Assembly: GCA_001600455.1 (NCBI GenBank) | Contig: BCKC01000008.1 | Location: 1,213,345 to 1,277,344 of the forward strand | DNA length: 64,000 nucleotides | Direction of reading: 5' to 3' | Source of the DNA: Endocalyx cinctus | Lineage: Eukaryota > Ascomycota > Sordariomycetes > Amphisphaeriales > Apiosporaceae | Shown: positions 22,326 to 34,140 of the stretch, piece by piece | Layout: each line of letters begins with the position of its first letter | Position numbering within the stretch: the stretch's first letter is position 1 | Notes under the pieces: model-generated | Told to the model about the DNA's origin: nothing | What the model saw: the letters and a program-made list of their open reading frames with translations, nothing else | Database searches by the model: none | Program-made: the position numbers and the translations under genes

Positions 22326-24835
22326 CTACCGCGACCGACCAGACATGCTCCTAATCTCGGCATCCTCCTCCTCCAGCTCGGCGAGCTTTTTGCCCGGCAG
22401 CCTCACGGCGCGATCCAGCGCGACCGGCAAGCCCCTATGACGACCTCTCAACATAACAAAAATCATGACGATCTTGCTCCCCGTGTACATGCCGCCGCTG
22501 AAGCTGTAGCTCTGGTCGGGCAGGCCGACGCTGATGCCGATGGTGGTGTAGCCCGAGACGATCTCGAAGAGGATGTTGAAGACGCTGTACGTGGCCGGGT
22601 CGCCGAGCGAGTGGCGCGTCTCGATCAGCGTGATGAGGAAGAGCGTCAGCGCGATCCACCACACGTCGTGGCTCAGCTGGCCCCGCACCTGCTGGGATAC
22701 CAGGCTCGGCGGCGCCGCGACGGGCGGCGCGTTCCCGTGCAAAGAGTGGACCGACGCGGCTTTCCCGAAGTCCATGGTCGCGGCTCGGCGCAGGGCCGGC
22801 TTGCCGAACGCGAAGTCCTTGGAGCTTGGGTTGGGTGCTGACGCGACGCCGACGCCCTGGAAGGACGTCATGCGTCGCTGGATCTGCCGCCCCACGAACG
22901 CGGTGCCGCGACGACCGACGACGGATAGCTTCTTGATCGATTTGGTGGAGAGGGCTCGCGAGGATAGGTTGCGGTTGTTGTTGTAGATCGTGGCGGATGA
23001 CGTTGTCCCTATCCCGGTTTGGTTATCGTCTAAACCGTCGTCGATGGTGGCCTCGAGGTCGAAGACGCTGCTGCTCGGAGAATGAAGTTGTTCCTCTTCC
23101 GCATGGTCTCCCTCGTAAATACCTAAGGATCTCTCCTCGTAGACGTTGGAATTTCGCATGGTGATAATGTGGGGATAAGCCGCCGTGTAGTATACTACTA
23201 GCCAAAGTACCTGGACATCAAAGTAAACGCCCGACGGTGATACAATGGCATAGCCACCAGAAGGAATAGCTGTTGATATCATAAATTAGTACGTCTTGAC
23301 TAAAAGGATCCGTTTCTATAATCATTTCAAAAGCATTATTTATCAGAGGAGCACTTACAAAATCCTTGAAAGAGGGCATCGAAAATTCGCTGGCCGAGGG
23401 GAATGGCATCGAAAGTCGGGTTCCCCACGCTAAGGACCAGGATCAAGATCCAATCTGCGATGACGAAGGCGCCGAACGTGGCCGCGAACGTCCACGTGTC
23501 TTTGGCGGGGAACAAGCTGGTGTACACGCGACGCGGGAACCTCAGGATAAAGTCGAATGTCTCCTTCCAAAGACCGTACTCTTTCCCCCTAGAGAAGAAG
23601 CGGTCCAGAATGGTCGACATGAGCCATATCACGACGCGCATGAAGACGGGAAAGGCGGCCGGCCCGGCCAGCGAGAGGATGGTGACGACGATGAGCAGGA
23701 AGTAGGACGACTGGAACGGGATGAAGCCGGCGTCCAGGAGGGTGAAGCCGGCGTTGTTGTAGGACGAGATGGCGAGGAAGATGCCGGCCCACCAGGGGTT
23801 CTGGGCGTTCACGGCGGTGATGTCGGCCGCGTAAACGGACATCCAGGCGCCGAGGGCGATGCCGCCGAGGATCTGGCAGATGGCGAAGTAGGCGATGACG
23901 AAGACGGAGAGGAACTTTAGGGAGCGGTACTCGACGCCGCCGAGGTACTCGCGCTGGTCGTCCGAGAGGTTGAAGAACTGGCCGTTCCTGCCGATGTTGC
24001 GCTTCTGCTCCTTGAGGAAGGTCCGCACGTTGAACCCCTGGGCCGCGGTCCTCGACTCCGCCGTCGGCGGCCTTCGTCGAGACGCCGGGACGCTCTGGTG
24101 CGACTGCGTTTGGTAGATCGAGTGCCCGGTCGTCGTAGGTCGTGCCGCGTCGAGGGATTTACCCTCTCTGATAGGTTCGAGAAAGCCGACGTGCTGCGGT
24201 TGGCTGCTCACGGCTCCCAGCGGAACTTCCGGAACAGGCGCATCTTCCGAAGAAAATCTAGTCCGGGTTGGCGAAGATAGACCATTCGCATCGTTCGAGG
24301 AACGCGGCTTGCCCTGCGGTGGCTGCGCCGGTGTCTTTTCGTTGAAAGTGGACATAACCTGTAATCCTATCATGGCACCGGCCAAACCAACGGCGGCACC
24401 GGTACCCGACACCTTCTTCTTCCGCTTCTCTCGCTCCATCTCCACGATATCCTCAAACCGCTTCTCGAAAATATGTTTTCGAAAGGCGATAGTAACATAC
24501 GAAATCAAGACTTGACTTCCTATTATCATTAAAACACACAGTTGGACTTGTTGAAAAGTGGTTAGTTGACTGACGTTAACGGTGTTGAGTCCGGCGGCGG
24601 TTAAGGCGGACATGACCATGAACATACTATCCCACCAGCCGACGCTGTAAGCCGGGGCGGATGAGACATAGAAGATAATGGTGCCGACGATGGCGGTGCT
24701 TATGAAATAGGTATAATGCAAGGTGATATAGTTGATGGGTGGCACATACGGCCGTATGTTGAGGACAGCGGTATTCACGGCATTATAAATTCTTGGGTGT
24801 CGATCACCAAAATCCTCCCACCGTTGCAGGTTCAT
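22326..24835 (-). CDS. TRK1: Trk-type potassium transporter
   Basis: Two exons, 23359-24835 and 22326-23269, 806 residues. The product shows the four membrane-pore-membrane repeats of the Trk/Ktr family. Gly-containing filter regions are recognisable in SALTAAGLNTVN, SSYNNAGFTLLDAG, GFSIPSGGYAIVS and SGYTTIGISVGLPDQS. Hydrophobic segments flank each, for example FISTAIVGTIIFYVSSA, FLSVFVIAYFAICQILGG and FVIADWILILVLSVG. The protein imports K+ at the plasma membrane in fungi. A hydrophilic loop of about 180 residues separates repeats 1 and 2, much shorter than in yeast Trk1 (1235 residues). A second hydrophilic stretch precedes the last repeat. The exon junction rebuilds ALFQGFSIPSGG, a typical pore sequence. 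The TRK1/TRK2/TRK3 orthology is not resolved. Confidence 0.93.
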
Positions 24836-27672
24836 GGTACTTTTGAATTACAGTACCTACTACCCAAAAGATAGGGTAAATTCTTTTTTTTTTTCTTATC
24901 CTATTCCAACGACTCACAATCGATGTATATTATAAAAAGAACTTGACTGATGATGATGATGATAATGATGATGACGATTAGAATGGATGGATGAAGTCGG
25001 ATATGTCTTAGTATATACGAAATGTATCTGTCGTTATCTTTTATTTGCCTTTGTTTCATTATTATCATTTATTTATTTTCTTCCTTATCTCGGGGTGCAC
25101 AGCTAAAAAGTGACGTCCTATCTAAAAGTAAAGGGGCTTTACAGGGGTTTATGGCGATAGGCCGTATACGCGCGATGACCTGTATGCGCGACGTGTACAG
25201 CGTGCAGCCCATACGATTTCCACTGTTAACGTTTCAAAAAGAATGTTTTTAATTACCGGCATAAGAATTATGGGTCCCAATTAGTGCCCGTAGTTAGTGA
25301 TGGCCCGACCCGAAAATAACTTGACAGCGTAATTAGTTAGGTACTTGTAATGAGCCTCACTTGTAATGCAGCACTACTGTGTACAGTACATATATGGGGA
25401 TATATTCTGTATTATGCGATACGATACTCAATTATTTTATAATGCATAAACTGCCTCATTACGGAGGTCATAACCCAGCTCTCTTATAATGGAGCAAATA
25501 GAGAAAAAAAGACACCCCCAATTTAATATATTCATATAGAAGATAATGCCATTTTTCGAGTTTGTTTAATAACTGGAATTGGTTTCTAACTTCATATGAC
25601 ATAATTAATTCATAAGTGGAAAAATTGCACTGTAAAAGGAAGGAGCATTTTTTATATGTATCCATACAAACTGTATATAGGGCATCATATTTTTTCAGTA
25701 TACATATCAACAAGAAAAAAAAGAATAAAAAATAAAAATAATTGCAAGTATGATAGATTTATTCTGATGACCCATGTTTGCTAGATCTAGATTTCTGAAT
25801 TCTGCAAGCCTATGAAACCTGTACTTTAAGTCTGCTGTATTCAGTGATATAAATACTCGTTCTTGTAGTAGCAGTATCACCCCTTTTTCCAAAAAAAAAA
25901 AAAAAAAAAAAAGATTACTTCATGTTGAAGCCAGTCATATAATTATTACTAATTATATCTCCATATCCATAGTCTACACCCGTGGACGTATATATGTTTC
26001 TCTAACTAGATATGAGTCAAATTGATATCTTACTTCCTCATTTTCAGTATTGTACCATTGTCTCATTCTACGTGAGAGTATATAGACCTTTGCAAATATA
26101 ATGATAGATTCACTACAGAAAAAAAAAAGAATATTGGTATTGACTGGTTTGTGATTTGTGACAGAATTCACTAGTCATCACCCATTCTTCCAGGTAATAG
26201 TAGAAATAATAATAACTCTTTTTTTTTTCCCCATTTGAAGATTAATATGATGCTGGACATATTTGATTATGACAATTGATTAGAACAACTACCTTAGGTA
26301 GGTACCATTACCCCTCGTCACAGATCAAAAAGCTGCCAGATCACAAGGTTATGGTAAATGCCTTGCCTCGTTGGAATGCCTTCCTATTGAATCAACAGCT
26401 GATAAAATCATTGAACACTTGAAGGTAAGTGGTAAATTCAAATAAAAACTCCTCACCTTCTTTCATGTAGATGTCAAAAAAGATATAAAGACCTAGGTAT
26501 ATGAGTCAGATTTCTGCAACTTCCTCATATTGATATCTATCTACCCTTCTTGTTCTTTTTCACTGCTCTTCACCACATCTCTTTATACCCTTCTTTGGAC
26601 TGGAATTTCCGTCAATTTTTAGGCTTATATTTGCTATCATCCGTTAGAGAAATCTATTGTAGGTATAGATCTTTTATTCATATGATTCAAATTCACTGTT
26701 CCTGCCCTGATAACTTAACCTCACCTCTTCCAATTTTGCCATCCTCCAGCCCACGGGGCATAAATCTTGTTACTAGTTATAATTACTCCAAGTTCTTGAA
26801 GTTGACTGACAAAGATTATTTTGATTTCTCTTCTAGCGATTGGTCGGCCAAATCTGTCAAAGCTATCCACAAAATTTTGTCACTGCCGCTCTTTCTTGTA
26901 TCTGGCAACGTTGACTCGAGTGGATACCCGAGAAGTCGTTGCCACAGAGCCGTACAAACTGATCGCGTATGTATACACCCATCCGATTTCCTTTTTTTCA
27001 ACAGTTTATTTTGAAAAGAGGAAGGAACGATTTTCCTTGCCTCGACAGATCTCATATTATTTCCTCGTTGTATTCTTCTTCTATTAGAAAGCCAATACAT
27101 TATACGACTTTCCTTTCGTTCTTGCCTTTTCTATTTCGCCACCCACACATACCTTATCCTATCTTTAAGGGCACGAGTTTACATCTTACAACTATATATA
27201 TTCCCGTGCCCTCCTCTCCTCTTCTCTACTTTCTTCTCTCTTTTTGTTTTACACATCTATATATACTATTCATCTTTCTCATCTTTTACTATACATCAAC
27301 TTTCACTCATACTTTTTAACACCTAGAAGACTTTGCGCAAGTAACGACCTGCGTATCAGTAACCGTTACGTATAAGACTTCCCGTGTGAAATCTTTTCTT
27401 TCTAAGTATGCACAGTTTAACATCTTGTATAATTACTTCTTCTGGTCCAATTCATTCATTATGGAGATGGCCTTCTCAACCTACAACTTACCCTTCAAGT
27501 ATGCTTTACTAACAATACACTCAGAGAAAACAAAAGGATATTTTTGTTTTCAGTTAAAGCTGCTCTTAGGCTCATTATTGCCGATTCTATCTTTGATACC
27601 CGACTTTACCAGGAATAGCCTCCACCATCGACTGTATCCTGTCTTACTACTATTATTTGGTGCTATTCTATC
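24836..27672. other. long divergent intergenic region
   Basis: 2.8 kb between the divergent TRK and RRM-protein starts, AT-rich with several homopolymers. No complete gene is seen. A 101-nt open segment at 26324-26424 is bounded by CAG and GTAAGT and looks like an orphan internal exon. The right part (about 27000-27660) is pyrimidine-rich on the plus strand, as is common in promoters and 5' leaders of highly expressed fungal genes. It is probably the leader of the RRM-protein gene. Confidence 0.5.
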
Positions 27673-30600
27673 ATGGCTGCACGACAGTTTTCCAAGAAGC
27701 AATATGCTAAGGGAAAGGGCAATGCTAGAAACACGGCCAACCGCCAGTTCAAATATGAGGACTTCATTACCGGTGGTGCTTCGGTCAGCGGTAATTCGAC
27801 CGTAGGTTCCGAGGAAAATGAGTCCGGTGGCGCTAGCCTCAACCAGGACTCTTGCGACAATGCCAGTGTTAGTACCTTTAACAATGGCCGCAAGCACCGT
27901 GGAAGCAACACGACTGTTTCCTCTGGACTCTCCGGATACCCTTCTTCTCTGAACACTGCTGCTACTTCAAACTATCCTGCGCCTGCCCCTTCTTACCATA
28001 GCCCCGGCTATTCTGGTAATGGAAATGCTTATAACAAGGATGGTATCATCCCCGGACCTCTTGCGGTGAAGATGAACTCCAACGACACCGCGGCATCTCG
28101 ACTCGAGTCTCTCGTTAATAATGGAACTCGCGATGGACACGATGTTGACGCGGCCCAGAATCAGCGGGACAACATCGTTCCTCCCGAGAGAGTCCCGACC
28201 AAACTCAGCGCGACGTCGCCCGAGTTTGTACCGTCAGGGTTTGGCAGTTTCATGCCGCCCCCCATCGAGAACAATCCTCCCCTTGCTTATCCGGCTCAGA
28301 ACGAACCCAGTGTTAGTACCCCCCAGCATAAAGGCGCTGTCAAAGAGAAACACAGCTCCGAGGTAAGTACTCACTCTCTCGCATAATCTTGTTTATAAAT
28401 GCTTGGGTTCGATTACTGATCATTGTGATATAAAATCCAGACTACCATGAGTCCCACTGATCAGCTCATGAAGTTGTACCATGAGCAACGAAAGAAGGAT
28501 CGCGTCGCTAAAGCCAATCAGGGTCAGGGTCAGGGGCAGCTTGGAACCCCTCTGACATACCACTCGACTACTGCCAATCGACCCCAGCTTGCGTCAACCC
28601 AGAGTTACGGCGTTTTACCTCCTGTGGAGTCATCTGTTGAAAACTACGCTCCGGTTGCTGTTCCTCAGAGAAACATGAAAGGCCGCAAGAATTACCAAGG
28701 AACTAACAATAACAACAACAGTACCAATGGTAATTATTCATACCAGGGAGCCGCTGGCAGCAGCGCCAACGGTAGTCCGTACAGTCGTCCGTCGACCTAC
28801 CAGAATAACTACAACCCGGGATACCCGCCCCCTCACCAAGCACCCCCGCCTGCTAATGCTTACGCTGGCGGCTATACCTCCTACGGCCAGGGCAGCCCTA
28901 ACAGCAACGTCGGTAGTGGTAGTATGGGAAACGTCAACATTCCCCACACCAGCTCCATGGGATCCATCTCCAGCACCATTCACGGCGGCAGCCCCTTGCG
29001 CAACGAACTGAGTCGCTCATCTACTAGTAACAACAACACCAACAATAACCTCGCCATCAACGGATACCGAGGAGGTCTTAAGGGAAGCGCCTCGGACGGG
29101 CGTTTGCTGTATAACCCCCCGCACCGCCGAGACCACGGCGGCATGTACGGCGACGATAGTCCTTCGAAGGGATCCATGGTGCTTTACAACATGCAGGTTC
29201 AGAAGCAGCAGCAGCAGCAACAGCAGGCGGAAATGCGCGTCCCCGGCCTTCGCTTCGAGGTGCCCGAGATTCAGATCACCCAGGCTAGATCGCCCTTGCT
29301 GAACGAGCTCGTCGGCTTGGCGGGCGTTCCCAGCATTCAGAACTTGCTCGACCCGAAGTATATCCCGTTCGAGGAGACGTGTAACCATTCGCATCCGGTG
29401 GAGAACGGAGTTATCGTTCTCAAAAATGTGAGTGACGTTTTTATTTTTATTTTTTTCTCTTTATTTCTTTCTGTAATTAATTACATCAGTTGAAGCAGAA
29501 AGAAAAGAAAAAGAGCTAATAATATAAACCGCAGATCCCGTACAACACGCAGCGCTCGTCCGTCATCGCGCTCATGGGTCGCAACTCGCGCATGCTGAGC
29601 GACCGGGACGAGCCCGTGCACATCATCATGGAGCGGGTGACGGGCAAGACGATGGACGCGTACGTCGAGTTCGCCAACGGGGCCGAGGCGGTCCGATGCG
29701 TCGAGCGATTCCGGCTCAACGAGGAAGGCGGCCGCACGGGAAAGATAGGAGACCGCATCGTCGACGTCCAGGTCTCGAGCCAGGCCCAGCTCATGAAGAG
29801 CCTGTTCCCCATGGCGGCCGGGATCGACTGGGTGGGCTCCAGGCCCGTCGTCAAGCCGACTTCGCCTTACCCGTGGGAGAATTTCAAGGGGTTCTTCTCC
29901 GGCGACGAGATGCTGCAGCTGGTTAAGCATGTGGAGAATAATAAACGCGTAAGTTTGATTGACTTTTTTCTCTTTCTTTAAATCCGAGACTATACATATA
30001 TAATTATATCCATATGGTCAATTTGCTAACTCAACCGTCCCTCCTTCATCCAGTCCCCCTTCGCCACGCACTCACCGGAGCGACCGATCGAGTGCATGAT
30101 CAGCACCCTGCGCAAGATCCCGTGGTACATGTCTCGCCACGTGACGATCAAGCAGCGGTACGCCGTGTACAGCGCCTGCATAAAGATGATCGAGCTCGTG
30201 GGCACGAAGCTGCAGCGCGCCAACAGCAACGGCGGCAACAGCTACTCGTCGGGCGAGAGCAGCAACGGCGGCGGCGAAAGCCGGATCACCCATCCCCTCT
30301 TCAAGCGCCTCGTCGACGCGGCCATGCTCTGCGCCGGGTTCAGCGTCCAGATGAAGGACAACATCGCCTACGTCGCCGGCGTCCCCGAGATGGAGATGTC
30401 CAAGTTTAACCTCCCGCGCTTCCCCGAGCTTTGGTGTCATCAGCATACCCTGGGTCCCAAGTCTGATCGTCCTCTGGACGTCATGGAGGTAAATGACTTT
30501 CTTCAATTATTCCCATTTCAGTGATTAGCCACTCTAGAGGCTCCTTACTAACCACTCCTTAATAGTTCTACATCGCTCTCATCCGTGACGAAACGAAGCG

Positions 30601-30877
30601 AGTCGCGGACAGTATCGGTATCGGACCTAAGAACACTCTCCTGTCCAAAGCCAGCGAGACGAGCGACTATTGGGGATTCTACTGGGCCGATCTTAACCTG
30701 CCTGTAGGCCCTGTCTTCGACGATATGACGCTTCACGAGGTTAGTCAGCGCGAGTGGAAGGCGATCGACACCATCATCCGTCGTGCTATCGAGGGTGGTG
30801 TCTTGCCGCCTAGCTACTTCGACGACGAAGACGGCAATGGTCCTCTTCGCAACGGTGGTGCTCTTACGGCTTACTAA
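27673..30877 (+). CDS. large RNA-binding protein with RRM fold
   Basis: Five exons: 27673-28362, 28441-29427, 29535-29948, 30054-30488 and 30566-30877. All junctions are phase 0, and the product has 945 residues. The N-terminal 540 residues are low-complexity: Asn/Ser/Gly/Tyr-rich with PxxP segments and a seven-Gln run followed by QAE. A conserved block then spans exon 2 to exon 5, beginning ENGVIVLKNIPYNTQRSSVI. It continues with an RRM-like strand-helix pattern (MGRNSRMLSDRDEPVHIIME, GKTMDAYVEFANGAEAV). A C-terminal globular region follows (RPIECMISTLRKIPWYMS, LPRFPELWCHQHTLGP, YWGFYWADLNLPVGPVFDD). This architecture occurs across Pezizomycotina as an RRM-domain protein; I do not know a gene name. 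It is probably cytoplasmic and mRNA-binding. The disordered Q/N-rich half suggests condensate behaviour, which is inference only. Confidence 0.9.
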
Positions 30878-32328
30878 GAAAATGAATGGCTCAAATTCCA
30901 AATTTCTTCATCGATCCTTTTCTTCTTCATTTTCCTTTTTTTACTTTATTCTTCTCTCTGGCAATCTTCCCGATACTCGCACTGACAAGGACATTGTTTT
31001 CTTTGCTAGTGTTCGGATGGGTAAAAAAAAGGGGAACGGGGAAATGGCTGTATACAATGACGGGTTTGCTGGGTATAGAAGAAATGATTCATGATATGCT
31101 ACGTCCTTGGTCATAGGACAATTCATGAATGGGCAACAAACCTGGTTTTCTTTGCCTGATAAGGGTTGGAGCATTCCGGGGACGATAAAAAGAAAAGATG
31201 TCACAATCCGGGGTACTTTTTTTCCATTGGGATGGTTCTATATTCTGCATTGAATGGAGAGATTGGTGATTTTTCCCTACTATGGATGGATATATGGACA
31301 AATGGAATACAAAGATGGATGGTGATAAAAAAAAAAAAAAGAGTGGCATGTTTCGAAATTCGTTCGTTAGTCTACTTTTATTTATCGGTAGTTTTCAGGA
31401 ATGAGACATAGTCAACCAGAATATTATTGAGTATTTATGCATTATATATATGTACATGTGGGTGTGTGTGTGTATCTGTCTGTCTCTCTGTCTGGCCTCC
31501 AACATGAGCTAACCTAGATATATCTCCTCTTCCCTTTATGAAGGATGAGACGGATGATTGAAAATAAAAATAAAAATAAGAGAATACTCTCCTTTCAAGA
31601 AGAATATTCACTTATTATATAGTCTAGGGTTTTCTTTTTTTGCCCTTGACCTCTGAGTTTGAGATATTGTTTCTTTCAATGACGATAATAACGATGATGA
31701 ATATGACTTCTTGGCAATTCAATAGATTAATTCACCAGTTACTGTGATTGGTTCAATAGGTAAACCCACTTTCTTGATTTGGACCCGCAGTTTAAAGCCA
31801 AAAAAGATAATTACATAATTGTATAATTACATAATTATTTATATTCCCCTCCTTCCTTTTTACTTTAATTACCTTTTTAACCTCTCCTGCCTCTCTCCTC
31901 TTTAAAGCTCCCCCTCCATTGGGACAAATTTCCACCAAATTACGCAAAACACTTAAGGAAAAAAAAGTGACTGTGGATTCTCTAATTCATCTTCCATTTA
32001 GAATATACCGGGATCACCCAACACAGATCTTATATTGCGCTGTATCTAGTAAACAAACAGAGTTACCGAATCAATTCTTTAAAGAAGGAGAGGGTAATAA
32101 ATAAAAGCAAATATACAGAGAGAGAAGAAAATATAGTTGGGGGAACAGGAGAGGAGATAGCCGGAGAATTGACATCTAAATAAAACACCAAAAAAAAAAA
32201 AAAAAAAAACCTTCAAAACGGCGTCCACCGACCCCAACCAACAACCCCAAGCAGCGGCGGGAGCTGCTAGCGCGACGAGCCCACCTCCGCCGCCCCAAAA
32301 GTCGCCCACGTCGCCTATACGAGGCACG
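30878..32328. other. intergenic, nothing recognised
   Basis: 1.45 kb holding the 3' region of the RRM gene, GT/TCTG simple repeats near 31460-31495, AT-rich DNA and the SNX3 leader. From 32173 the frame of SNX3 is open without an ATG, and it is Pro/Ala/Thr-rich and coding-like between 32218 and 32328. It may belong to an upstream extension of SNX3. Confidence 0.45.
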
Positions 32329-32906
32329 ATGGCGGGGATGAATAACAGCACCAGCCGGATGCCGCCGATTATGCAATCGATGCCGGACACGCGGCAGCAG
32401 TCGTTCGACGAGATCTACGGCCCGCCCGAGAACTTCCTCGAGATCGAGGTCCGGAACCCGCGCACCCACGGCACCTCGCGCAGCATGTACACCGATTACG
32501 AGATCGTCTGCCGGACCAACATCCCGGCCTTCAAGCTGCGCCAGTCGACCGTCCGCCGCCGCTACAGCGACTTCGAGTACTTTCGCGACATACTCGAGCG
32601 CGAGTCCGCCCGCGTCACCATACCCCCCCTACCGGGAAAGGTCTTCACGAACCGCTTCTCCGACGACGTCATCGAGGGTAGGCGCGCCGGCTTGGAAAAG
32701 TTTTTGAAGATCGTGGTCGGTCACCCGCTCTTGCAGACGGGTAGCAAAGTCCTCGCCGCTTTTGTGCAAGGTATGTTCTTTTTTTTTTTTTTTAAACCCT
32801 CCATTTGGGTTTCCGGCCATCCTAAAACTGTAATCATTCTCTTACTAACGAATCTACTCCCAAAACTAAAAAAAAAGACCCTAACTGGGATCGAAACGCT
32901 TGGTGA
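32329..32906 (+). CDS. SNX3: sorting nexin-3 (SNX3/Grd19), PX domain
   Basis: Two exons, 32329-32770 and 32878-32906, 156 residues. A single PX domain fills residues about 35-150. It includes [17 protein letters not shown] (the RRY/F phosphoinositide-binding motif), [18 protein letters not shown] with the Pro-rich loop, and [18 protein letters not shown]. The second exon supplies the invariant ending DPNWDRNAW. The family binds PI3P on endosomes and works with retromer to recycle cargo to the Golgi. The start is the first ATG, but the reading frame is open for 156 bases upstream without an ATG, so a further N-terminal exon is possible. After the UGA stop the same frame stays open for another 135 codons. 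Convergent with RIM2. Confidence 0.92.
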
Positions 32907-33314
32907 CCGCGCCTCCTGGACTCGTGGTGGAACCATCGCGGGTCCGACTCGTCGGGGCCCCGGACGCCGCGAAAACTGAGGAAGAAGCGCTTATTAGCGC
33001 CCAAGCGAAATCATTTATTACTAGCCCCCCTTTCATCTTCTTCGTCGGTCCTTCTCGATACAACCTCGACCACGAAAAAGACGACCAAGAAGAAGACGGC
33101 AACGATAGATCAACAACAGCAACTTGGTCATGATGAAGAAGAAGAACAACAAGAAGAACAACGAAATACGATTACCGCCAACGCTACCACCACCGAACTT
33201 GAACCAGGTCGCTGTCACGCTACGAATGATGAAGAAAATGACGATGACGTTGATGACGGGGGTGATCGAGACCAACGCACTAGCTGGGAGACGGAGACTA
33301 CGACGTTGTGCTAA
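32907..33314 (+). other. open frame continuing past the SNX3 stop
   Basis: Directly after the UGA of SNX3 the same frame continues for 135 sense codons to a TAA at 33312. The predicted extension is first basic ([18 protein letters not shown]), then Gln/Glu-rich, then acidic (EENDDDVDDGGDRD). The first part has mostly G or C at third codon positions, as in the genes nearby. The stop context is UGA-C, a relatively leaky fourth base, but not the strong UGA-CUA motif. Other frames here are also fairly open, so this could be chance, an alternative 3' exon or a separate small gene. Confidence 0.3.
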
Positions 33315-34140
33315 ACAAGGATGAAACGGCTGTTTTTTTTACCTTTTTTTTTTTTTTTACGTTTTATTATTCATCATTATTATTTTTCTTCGGAATCTCT
33401 CTCCTACGTCGGGAGAGGGACAAAGCGGATGGGATGGATAAGAGAGGTGGGGGAGTACAAAAAGAACATCCCGCATTTTTAATCTGTGTGTAGTAAATTC
33501 ATGAATGAAGCCTAGTTTATTTGTTTGTTTGATTTCTCCAGTCCTGACCTGTTTGACTTCTTATTTTCATAACTCTACGGCCAATCTATTCGTTTAATAG
33601 TGAAAATTGACCCGGTTTAAGTATTCACGCATGATACATATATATGAAAGTGGGTACTGTAAATATATATTTTTTTCTTGAGAGCAGTGCCAAGCTCTAA
33701 TAGCACGCATAAACGCTCTCCAGCTCTTAATAATAATAAAAACCTAGAGTTTCCTTTTTCTTTTCAAAATGAATTATTTTATACGGTGTGGTGAGTGGCT
33801 GTAGCACAGACTCCGCTGTGATAAATGTATGCTTTTTTTTTTTTATACGATGCATGCCTTCCCCCTTTTTTTTTACCTTCGCATCTTTTTTCCCTTTTAT
33901 TTTGCACATCGCTCGTTATACATAGATGGGAGGGGGTATGATAATAATAGTACATAATACGTCATGAAGAGCAGTTATATTACACACGAGTGACAGTACT
34001 CGCCAAGTCTTCTTTTATTTTGTCGTTCCCCCTTTTTTTAGTCGGGAGGATTCGTAGTTTAGTTAGTTAAAGTTGGATAGTTGAGTTGGATCAGCGTATA
34101 CCGTATATGTGTGGGTTTGCGATCCGGTTCCGTAATTCTT
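33315..34140. other. convergent intergenic region SNX3/RIM2
   Basis: About 830 bp of AT-rich DNA with T runs. It probably contains both 3' untranslated regions. Nothing else recognised. Confidence 0.5.

Noticed and set aside
22435..22841. Long antisense frames opposite the TRK gene
   Set aside because: GC-rich coding DNA produces open antisense frames. The sense protein is clearly the conserved one.
33033..33275. Minus-strand frame rich in Ile/Leu/Phe opposite the SNX3 extension
   Set aside because: It is the antisense of the GAA/CAA-rich stretch and fits low complexity.
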